Shown: in pieces, positions 1 to 4,775 of the stretch
How positions within the stretch are numbered: the first letter of the stretch is position 1
Layout: every line of letters begins with the position of its first letter
Assembly: GCA_045592165.1 (NCBI GenBank)
Contig: JAZNUG010000019.1
Coordinates: 1 to 5,999 of the forward strand
Length of the DNA: 5,999 bases
Origin: SFEL01 sp045592165
GTDB taxonomy: Bacteria > Bacillota > Clostridia > Christensenellales > CAG-138
Direction of reading: 5' to 3'
Program-made: the position numbers and the translations under genes
The notes under the pieces: model-generated
What the model saw: only the letters and a program-made list of their open reading frames with translations
What the model was told of the DNA's origin: nothing
Databases searched by the model: none

Positions 1-1470
1 GAGGGTTTTCTCCTCCACATTGCCGCTTTGGCCTGCCTTGGCGATAACCTGCCCCTGCTCCACCCTGTCGCCGATGGCAACGGAGGCGGAGTCAAGGTGT
101 GCATAGCGGGTGACGAAGCCATCGCCGTGGTCTATCTCCAGCATCAGGCCGTAACCGCCCCGCTCAAGGAGGGTGACCACGGTGCCGGCTTCGCTGGCGA
201 AAACCTTGTCATCTTCAGGTTCATAGTCAAGGCCAAGGTGCAGCACACCGTAAAGCTGGCCGAAATTGCAGCTGATATCCGCATCCATGGGGGCGATGAA
301 GGTGAGGTCTCCCTGTTTGGGGCCCTTTTCCCCCTCGTGCCGTCCGGGGGAATCCTCCTCAAGGTCGATTTTCTCTTTGCCCTCATAGATAAGCATATCC
401 ATGGGCTTGACGGTTTCGGTATCCGAGCCGCTGCGTGTGGAGCTGCGGTCGCCGTTGATGTATACGGTATAGGTGCGCTGGGTTTCGCTGCCCTCCCGGC
501 CCATGGAGGCAACCATGCGGGTGCCCTCGATAAGGGTGGGATCATCCTCGGTTTCGGTGTCAAAGGGGATTATCTCGGTTTCCACAGAGGTGAGGGTGGT
601 GCGTACCTTCAGGGGAGATCTGTCTGAGGTATACAGGGCAAAAAGCTCATCGTAGCTCTGGATCTCCTCCCGGGTGCCGTTGGGCAGGGGGCGGATTTCC
701 ACCGGGTCTTCGAATTCGCTTACCTTCTCCCCTTCCCCTGTGACGGAATCGTGGAAGTATGCCTTAACGTCCTCAAGGAGGGCGTGGGAGGCTTCGGTGC
801 TGGCCATTATGCCCACCACATCGCCGTCGGAGAGAATCTCGGCAGGGATGTACTGTATGGCTTCTTCCTCAGCGATGGGCTGCTGCTGATCCTGCGGTAG
901 TATGGTAATCTGCTGGGAGTCATCCTGCTGCTGTTCCTCCGCAAGTATGGAGTTGTCGTGCTGACGGTAGGCAGGCAGCAGAGGCGCCTTGTTCAGCAAA
1001 GCGGAAGCAAGGGCAGCCACGGCAATGGCAGAAATAAACAGGGCGGCTGCAATGGGACGGCGGGTCTTTTCCTTTACCTTGTAAAGCTTGCCGGTTTCCT
1101 CGTCCCAGTAATACCCCTTGAGCAGCTCATCGTCATTGTAATCCACATCATCGGGGTCGTAATCCTCGTCGTCCTCGCCGTAATCCTCATCATCTTCTTC
1201 ATCGCAGGAGGGAACAGACTGCTGAGCGGCGTCCCGGGAAAGGGCGGCTTCTTCGGCAATATCCTCTCCGGGGGCTTCCTCGGGAGTTTCTTCGGGAGTC
1301 ACTTCGGGGATTGCTTCAGCGGCGGGCCGCTCCGGGGTGGTCTTCTTGGAATTTTCCAGAGAATCTATGGCTTCATCCGCCCATTTTAGCAGCTCATCCA
1401 GAGACACCCTGCCTGCATCGGGAGCCTTGGCCTGAGTATTAACTTGAGGGGTGTTGTTCAGTTCATCCAT
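1..1470 (-). CDS. Membrane-anchored G5 and M23 (LytM-type) peptidase-like protein, 3' end outside window
   Basis: The frame runs without a stop from ATG at 1470 to base 1, giving 490 residues of a protein whose C-terminus is missing. The start is supported by a GGAG at 1478-1481, seven bases upstream. Residues 1-138 are a probably cytoplasmic, Pro/Glu-rich and very acidic tail (19 of 26 residues at 90-115 are Asp or Glu). Residues 139-159 form one hydrophobic segment after a KEKTRR stretch, so the rest should lie outside the membrane. A Gln/Glu-rich linker follows (about 176-197). A G5-like domain spans about 294-364 (IIPF, EGTRMVASMGREG, TYTVYINGD). An M23 domain begins near 391 with the zinc motif HLGLD (H411, D415) and YAHL (H458). 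The usual final HxH motif would lie beyond the edge, so activity cannot be judged. M23 proteins are typically zinc endopeptidases that cut peptidoglycan cross-links; SpoIIQ-like relatives can be structural. It overlaps the phosphoesterase gene by 8 bp and is probably cotranslated with it. Family certain; substrate and role not. Confidence 0.9.
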   Translation of the reverse strand, partial: MDELNNTPQVNTQAKAPDAGRVSLDELLKWADEAIDSLENSKKTTPERPAAEAIPEVTPEETPEEAPGEDIAEEAALSRDAAQQSVPSCDEEDDEDYGEDDEDYDPDDVDYNDDELLKGYYWDEETGKLYKVKEKTRRPIAAALFISAIAVAALASALLNKAPLLPAYRQHDNSILAEEQQQDDSQQITILPQDQQQPIAEEEAIQYIPAEILSDGDVVGIMASTEASHALLEDVKAYFHDSVTGEGEKVSEFEDPVEIRPLPNGTREEIQSYDELFALYTSDRSPLKVRTTLTSVETEIIPFDTETEDDPTLIEGTRMVASMGREGSETQRTYTVYINGDRSSTRSGSDTETVKPMDMLIYEGKEKIDLEEDSPGRHEGEKGPKQGDLTFIAPMDADISCNFGQLYGVLHLGLDYEPEDDKVFASEAGTVVTLLERGGYGLMLEIDHGDGFVTRYAHLDSASVAIGDRVEQGQVIAKAGQSGNVEEKTL

Positions 1471-2368
1471 TGGTTTGCTCCAGTTCGGGCAGAGGGATCA
1501 GGTCAACCGTCTGCTCCCTGCCGTAGTCGTAGGTATCCAGTATGGGGGAATAGGTGTAGATGCAGATTTCGTCCCTGCGGAATTTGAGAAAGCGCATATA
1601 ACCGTTGCCGCCGTTTTTTACATCCTGAAAATTGGAAAGTACGGAATACACGGTGCGGTCAGGCGTTCCGTCGCCGTTGTCGTCAAATTCATCTGCCCTG
1701 CGGGAAAACTCGCGGCAATGGCCGCAAAGCACCAGCAGCACATTGGGGGAAGGCTTTATGATTTTATCCAGTATCACCCTGCCCTGGGTGGTGTAATCTG
1801 CGCTGCGCTTAAGGTAGCTGTGGGTCAGGATGATGGCTGTGCGGTCAGAGTATCTTTCCAGCACATCCCTTGCCCATTCACATTCCTCCTCTGAGGGGCC
1901 CCGCTTTGAAAAGGCTATGCCGAGGAAAATGTAATTCCGGCCGTCTGCGCTGAACAGCTCATAGCGGCTGCCGGTTTCCGCAAATTCCTGACCCATTATC
2001 ATGGGCTGAAGGCTGCCCACATAATCCATATAGCGGGTATAGCTTTCCCTGTGTCCGGTATCGTGATTGCCGGTTACCGCAAGGAAGGGAATATCCATAT
2101 TAGCGAATATGGACATGGCTTCGCCGGCGTATTGCCACTGGCCGTCGTTCTTGGATGCGCTGACCAGATCGCCGGTATGAAAAACAAAGCGAAGGTCCAG
2201 CTCCTCTTTGTTGCGGGCAAGCCAGCGGTTCATCTGTCCCCACATGGGGCTGTATGCGCTTGCATAGTTCTGCGTGTCGCTCATCCAGCCGATGGTGAAG
2301 GCGTGTCCCATGGAGGGCAGCGCCATCAGCAGGCAGAGCAGCAGGGGGATAAGGGTTTTTTTGAGCAT
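1463..2368 (-). CDS. Exported calcineurin-like metallophosphoesterase
   Basis: A 301-residue protein with a classic signal peptide: MLKK, a Leu-rich core at 5-17, and likely cleavage after GHA at residue 23. It is therefore secreted or retained at the cell surface. The metallophosphoesterase motifs occur in order: SDTQ (30-33), GDLV (66-69), GNHD (100-103), a histidine in THSY (H183) and GHCR (216-219). These normally hold a two-metal centre that hydrolyses phosphomono- or diesters; the substrate cannot be read from sequence. Motif I has Gln33 where most families have His, and the last motif has Arg219 in place of the second His of GHxH. Residues 229-237 (DDNGDGTPD) fit a DxNxDGxxD calcium-loop pattern, followed by VLSNFQ and GGNGYMRFL, which resemble conserved stretches of secreted members of this superfamily as I recall them. 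ATG at 2368 is preceded by GGAG at 2375-2378. It lies 26 bp downstream of the helicase loader gene and its TGA falls inside the start of the M23 gene, so it is probably in the same operon. Confidence 0.88.
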   Translation of the reverse strand: MLKKTLIPLLLCLLMALPSMGHAFTIGWMSDTQNYASAYSPMWGQMNRWLARNKEELDLRFVFHTGDLVSASKNDGQWQYAGEAMSIFANMDIPFLAVTGNHDTGHRESYTRYMDYVGSLQPMIMGQEFAETGSRYELFSADGRNYIFLGIAFSKRGPSEEECEWARDVLERYSDRTAIILTHSYLKRSADYTTQGRVILDKIIKPSPNVLLVLCGHCREFSRRADEFDDNGDGTPDRTVYSVLSNFQDVKNGGNGYMRFLKFRRDEICIYTYSPILDTYDYGREQTVDLIPLPELEQTNG

Positions 2369-2394
2369 GTATTTCTCCGTATAAAATGCGGGGA

Positions 2395-3330
2395 TTATTT
2401 CAGAAGGGGGCGCAGATCCTTTCCGCTCATGGGCAGTATGCCTGTGTATCTGGGGGCAACCAGACGGGAAAGGAACCTGTCTCCGTAGCTTTCCTGAATG
2501 AATTCAAGGTCACGGTTGGTGGCCCATAGGGTGGCCTTGTTGGCGGCCTGCCGCTCGTTTATCACGGAAAAGAGGGTTTCCCGGGTAACGGTGGGTATCA
2601 TGGGCTCCGTGCCAAGGTCGTCTATAATAAGAAGCTGGGGGGCGATAAAGTCCGGCGCTGGGGTGCGCTCCTTTATGGCATCCATTGCGGAATTGATAAG
2701 GTTGTATGCGGTGGTTTTGTAAACGTACACACCCCGGGCGGCAAGCTCAAGGCCGATTGCATTCAGCAGGTGGCTCTTGCCCAGGCCGGTGGGACCTGTT
2801 ATAAGCAAATCGCGGGGGGTCTGCTCAGGGAAGGCGGCGGCGTACTTTTCGCATATTTCCCTTGCCCTTTGCGCCTGCTTTCGCTGGGCATCCGAAGGGT
2901 ATACGTCATCCCGGAAGGCGGCGAAGCTCTGGGCCTTGTCTATTGCGGAGGAAGCGAAGCGGGCTTCCGCCATGCGGCGCTTGAGGCAGGCGCAGGGTGT
3001 GCGGTAAAGTTCGCCTACAAAGCCGGTATCTTTGCAAAGTTCGCAGCGGAATCTGGGAGAAAGGCAGTCCCCGTCGTAGCCTGCGGCGGTAAGCAGGGCA
3101 GCTTCTTCCGCGTCAAGCTTTGCTATCCGCTCCATTGCGGCAATGCGGGCGGCGTCGCCCTGCTCCAGTATTTCTTTGCCCATATTGTAGGCGATATCCC
3201 GGCGCAGCCCGGCTATCTCCCCAAGGCGGGGAATTTCCCGATGCAGCTTTTCCCTGCGGGCATTGCATTCTTCAATGGCCTGACGGCGGGACTGCTTGTA
3301 TTCGTATAAAAGCTCGGGTGAAGGCTTCAC
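2395..3330 (-). CDS. dnaC: DnaC/DnaI-like AAA+ replicative helicase loader
   Basis: A 311-residue cytoplasmic ATPase of the DnaC/DnaI/IstB group; the Bacillus subtilis counterpart is called DnaI. Known role of the family: opening or chaperoning the hexameric replicative helicase onto DNA during initiation and restart. Residues 1-80 are charged, helical and probably coiled-coil. A cysteine cluster C96-x2-C99-x13-C113-x-C115 (CELC, CAC) suits a bound zinc ion, as in DnaI-type loaders. The AAA+ core follows: Walker A GPTGLGKS (179-186), Walker B LLIIDD (233-238) then LGTE, sensor-1 ATNRD (270-274) and an arginine-finger segment GDRFLSRL (283-290). All key ATPase residues are present. The start codon is GTG at 3328-3330, whose GTGA overlaps the stop of the DnaD gene; a GGAGGAGG at 3338-3345 inside that gene supports it. 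The close pairing with a DnaD protein argues for a primosome role rather than an IS21 transposition helper. Confidence 0.94.
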   Translation of the reverse strand: MKPSPELLYEYKQSRRQAIEECNARREKLHREIPRLGEIAGLRRDIAYNMGKEILEQGDAARIAAMERIAKLDAEEAALLTAAGYDGDCLSPRFRCELCKDTGFVGELYRTPCACLKRRMAEARFASSAIDKAQSFAAFRDDVYPSDAQRKQAQRAREICEKYAAAFPEQTPRDLLITGPTGLGKSHLLNAIGLELAARGVYVYKTTAYNLINSAMDAIKERTPAPDFIAPQLLIIDDLGTEPMIPTVTRETLFSVINERQAANKATLWATNRDLEFIQESYGDRFLSRLVAPRYTGILPMSGKDLRPLLK

Positions 3331-4511
3331 AGTTCATCCTCCTCCAGCAGGTTAAGACCCATGCCGCTCAGTTCCTCGGTGGAATAGCGGCGCTGATTGT
3401 AATTCATAAAGTGGGAAGGCTTGCCCTGCCTGGGCTGGCTTTCCTGTTTGGTTTGGGCGTTTTCAATGTTTTCACGGGCGGCGATAAGGGTGGTGATTCC
3501 CTTTTCGTGCCATGTTTCCATCGTTTTTGCGGCCTTTGCAAAGGGGCGGGATACCCCTGCGGAAAGCTCCGCCGCATAAAGGGCGGTTTCCGCCTCCATG
3601 TGCCAGGAATTCAGCCAGGTGAATACCGAGTCCTTCTCCCTGCGGGAGGGGATACCCTGTATGCCGGCGCGGATATACATCTGGCGGGCGATTTCCTCTG
3701 CGGCGTTCTGGGCGCTGAGGTATTCCCTCACGCCGCCGCCGGAACGCATGGTTTCCAGTATGCCGTTAAGGTAGGCAAAGGTGGGCTTGTCTGCGGCGGT
3801 CATGGCGGGGCAGGCGGCAAGTATCTCCTCGTGGGTCATGCCCCAGTCCTCTGTCCATTTGCGGTAAAGCTCCAGCTCGTCCTCTGTGGGACGGCCGGAT
3901 TTGCGCCAGCGGTCGTATATGGCCTTTGCGCCGCTCCTGAGTTCGGTTTCCATAAGTATGCGCTGCTCTGCAAGGTCGGGGGTCAGTATGCCCTCATCCG
4001 CCCAGCCCCTTGCGGCCTTGTCCATGTACTGTATGCTGATCTTGGGGCCCTTCATATCCATGCAGCGGCGCACCAGCATAACGGCGGTGGCTTCGTCCAT
4101 GCCGAAAACCTCTATCCAGTCGTAAATCTTGCTGAGCTCCTGGGGGGCAAAAACGCGGGGCCTGCATACTTTGTTGAGGGCGGCGATAAGGCTTCCGTAT
4201 CTGCGGCTGCCTCCCTTATAGGGGGCGGCGGCGGTCATGCGGTATTCAATATGAAGGGGGTCTGTTTCTATTATGCGGACAAGGCCCATCTCCTGCCAAT
4301 ACAGGAAGGCTTCCAGCGCCTCTTCCTCAGTGATTCCAAGGCCGCCGGGAAGGTCCAGCGTTTCAAAGCCCCGGCAGCTGCACAGCATAAGGCCGTAAAG
4401 GTATACCCTGACAAAGCCCTCGGGTGCCTTGGGCATGAATTCCATTATAAAAAGATTCTGCACAGGGGTAACGCCTGCAACGGCGCCGTTCCTCTCAAGG
4501 CTGCAATGCAT
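3327..4511 (-). CDS. DnaD-domain primosome protein with tandem DnaB_2-type modules
   Basis: A 394-residue DnaD-family protein. I place the start at ATG 4509-4511 because AAGGAG (4521-4526) sits nine bases upstream; an in-frame GTG at 4530-4532 has no ribosome binding site. Residues about 20-92 look like a winged-helix N-terminal domain (FVRVYLYGLML, then EEALEAFLYWQEMGLV). Three similar helical modules follow, at roughly 107-177, 193-258 and 273-343. Each has an aromatic helix ending in GM or HM (IYDWIEVFGM, YRKWTEDWGM, FTWLNSWHM) and later a helix like YMDKAARGWADEGI. After a Gln/Lys-rich linker, the C-terminus carries FMNYNQRRYSTEEL (368-381), which resembles the conserved tail of DnaD proteins. 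DnaD proteins bind DNA and help recruit the helicase loader; the next gene encodes exactly such a loader. It is longer than the roughly 230 residues of B. subtilis DnaD because of the repeated modules. The family is clear; one-to-one orthology with dnaD is not. Confidence 0.88.
   Translation of the reverse strand: MHCSLERNGAVAGVTPVQNLFIMEFMPKAPEGFVRVYLYGLMLCSCRGFETLDLPGGLGITEEEALEAFLYWQEMGLVRIIETDPLHIEYRMTAAAPYKGGSRRYGSLIAALNKVCRPRVFAPQELSKIYDWIEVFGMDEATAVMLVRRCMDMKGPKISIQYMDKAARGWADEGILTPDLAEQRILMETELRSGAKAIYDRWRKSGRPTEDELELYRKWTEDWGMTHEEILAACPAMTAADKPTFAYLNGILETMRSGGGVREYLSAQNAAEEIARQMYIRAGIQGIPSRREKDSVFTWLNSWHMEAETALYAAELSAGVSRPFAKAAKTMETWHEKGITTLIAARENIENAQTKQESQPRQGKPSHFMNYNQRRYSTEELSGMGLNLLEEDEL
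3338..3345 (-). promoter_or_regulatory. Ribosome binding site of the helicase loader gene, inside the DnaD gene
   Basis: The minus strand reads GGAGGAGG seven bases before the GTG start. The same bases encode part of the acidic DnaD C-terminus (LLEEDEL), and GTG overlaps the TGA stop as GTGA. This arrangement fits translational coupling, with terminating ribosomes reinitiating one base away. Confidence 0.75.
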
Positions 4512-4520
4512 ACCCTTCAG

Positions 4521-4526
4521 CTCCTT
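4521..4526 (-). promoter_or_regulatory. Ribosome binding site that fixes the DnaD gene start
   Basis: Read on the minus strand this is AAGGAG, nine bases before ATG 4509-4511. The alternative in-frame GTG at 4530-4532 has only AT-rich sequence with no purine-rich site upstream. This moves the start seven codons inward. Confidence 0.75.
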
Positions 4527-4532
4527 ACGCAC

Positions 4533-4560
4533 ATAATACTACAACATAATTTTACAACAA
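4533..4560 (-). promoter_or_regulatory. Candidate promoter for the DnaD-to-M23 operon
   Basis: On the minus strand, TTGTTG (4555-4560) and TATTAT (4533-4538) are separated by 16 bases. The -10 matches consensus at five of six positions; the -35 keeps only TTG clearly. The predicted start, near 4526, falls at the edge of the ribosome binding site, so the leader would be very short. An alternative -10, TAAAAT at 4549-4554, would give a more comfortable leader but lacks a good -35. A promoter somewhere here is needed; the exact choice is weak. Confidence 0.35.
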
Positions 4561-4608
4561 ATATCGCCTGCCGTCTATCACGGGAAAGGGTGTACGGATG
4601 GGTCAAAT

Positions 4609-4676
4609 GGGGCTTTGCTATTTGTGTATTTTATATCAGGAAAAAACAAATGCATAATATGCAATGCCAAAGCCCC
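4609..4676. repeat. Long-loop inverted repeat upstream of the pfp promoter
   Basis: GGGGCTTTG (4609-4617) and CAAAGCCCC (4668-4676) are perfect complements separated by 50 bases. Inside, ATTTGT (4620-4625) can pair with ACAAAT (4646-4651), and GCATAATATGC (4652-4662) can form a small side hairpin. As DNA, the arms could be paired protein sites; as RNA, a branched structure is possible. No T run follows, so it does not look like a terminator. Confidence 0.6.
4616..4626 (+). repeat. Direct repeat copy 1, TGCTATTTGTG
   Basis: An 11-base word that recurs exactly at 4706-4716, 90 bases downstream. An inverted, one-base-shorter relative (ACAAATGC) lies at 4646-4653. This copy is far upstream of the pfp promoter and overlaps the left arm of the inverted repeat at 4609-4617. 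Confidence 0.8.
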
Positions 4677-4697
4677 CTACCATCTTGCCAAAATATA

Positions 4698-4706
4698 TGC
4701 TATAAT
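4698..4706 (+). promoter_or_regulatory. Extended -10 promoter for pfp
   Basis: TGCTATAAT combines a TG extension with a perfect TATAAT at 4701-4706. At the standard 17-base spacing the -35 position (4678-4683, TACCAT) is a poor match, which is acceptable for extended -10 promoters. Transcription would start near 4712-4714, giving a leader of roughly 60 bases before the pfp start. The match to consensus is seen; promoter activity is inferred. Confidence 0.6.
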
Positions 4707-4716
4707 GCTATTTGTG
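4706..4716 (+). repeat. Direct repeat copy 2, TGCTATTTGTG, at the pfp transcription start
   Basis: An exact second copy of the word at 4616-4626. It begins at the last base of the pfp -10 element and covers the predicted start of transcription, a position where a bound protein would block RNA polymerase. The regulator role is inferred from position only. Confidence 0.8.
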
Positions 4717-4724
4717 AATATTTG

Positions 4725-4736
4725 GGCATTAATGCC
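4725..4736. repeat. Perfect 12-bp palindrome in the pfp leader
   Basis: GGCATTAATGCC is its own reverse complement and lies roughly 12-24 bases after the predicted pfp transcription start. AATGCC also occurs at 4663-4668 at the edge of the upstream inverted repeat. The symmetry and place suit a dimeric repressor operator, but no known operator consensus is matched. Confidence 0.6.
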
Positions 4737-4762
4737 ATTAAAACAGATTATAATATTTTTTT

Positions 4763-4767
4763 GGAGG
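4763..4767 (+). promoter_or_regulatory. Ribosome binding site of pfp
   Basis: GGAGG lies eight bases upstream of ATG 4776, in an otherwise A/T-only stretch (a T run before it and ATATATAT after it), which should keep the site free of RNA structure. Confidence 0.8.
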
Positions 4768-4775
4768 ATATATAT

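Larger units (their letters stand above)
4512..4775. other. AT-rich divergent intergenic region
   Basis: These 264 bases separate the two divergently transcribed units and are the only substantial non-coding DNA in the window. I see no convincing small gene. The region holds promoter candidates for both directions, an 11-bp direct repeat, a 9-bp inverted repeat spanning about 70 bases, and a 12-bp palindrome. The AT richness contrasts sharply with the flanking genes. Confidence 0.8.

Noticed and set aside
28..627. Plus-strand open frame of 199 codons opposite the M23 gene
   Set aside because: It is antisense to the G5 and M23 domains; the Gly/Ala/Val-rich product is what the reverse of such codons gives.
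2770..3309. Plus-strand open frame of 179 codons opposite the helicase loader gene
   Set aside because: It lies wholly opposite a gene with intact Walker motifs and cysteine cluster, and its product shows no motif and has no ribosome binding site that I can support.
2395..3330. The AAA+ gene as an IS21-type IstB transposition helper
   Set aside because: There is no adjacent IstA-type transposase and no flanking terminal repeats, while the overlapping DnaD gene and cysteine cluster fit a helicase loader.
4530..4532. GTG as the start of the DnaD protein
   Set aside because: No ribosome binding site precedes it, the candidate -10 element abuts it, and a good AAGGAG serves the ATG seven codons further in.
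4571..4583. Small CCGT/ACGG hairpin as a terminator or attenuator
   Set aside because: A four-base stem without a T run lying between two divergent promoters has no support as a terminator.
4685..4690. TTGCCA as the -35 element of the pfp promoter
   Set aside because: It is only ten bases from TATAAT, too close for a normal sigma-70-type promoter.
4712..4718. TTGTGAA as a half-site for the redox repressor Rex
   Set aside because: The expected mirrored half TTCACAA is absent at the right spacing, so one seven-base match is not enough to claim a Rex operator.
4749..4754. A second TATAAT as an alternative pfp promoter
   Set aside because: It has no TG extension and no usable -35, and transcription would begin at the ribosome binding site, leaving almost no leader.
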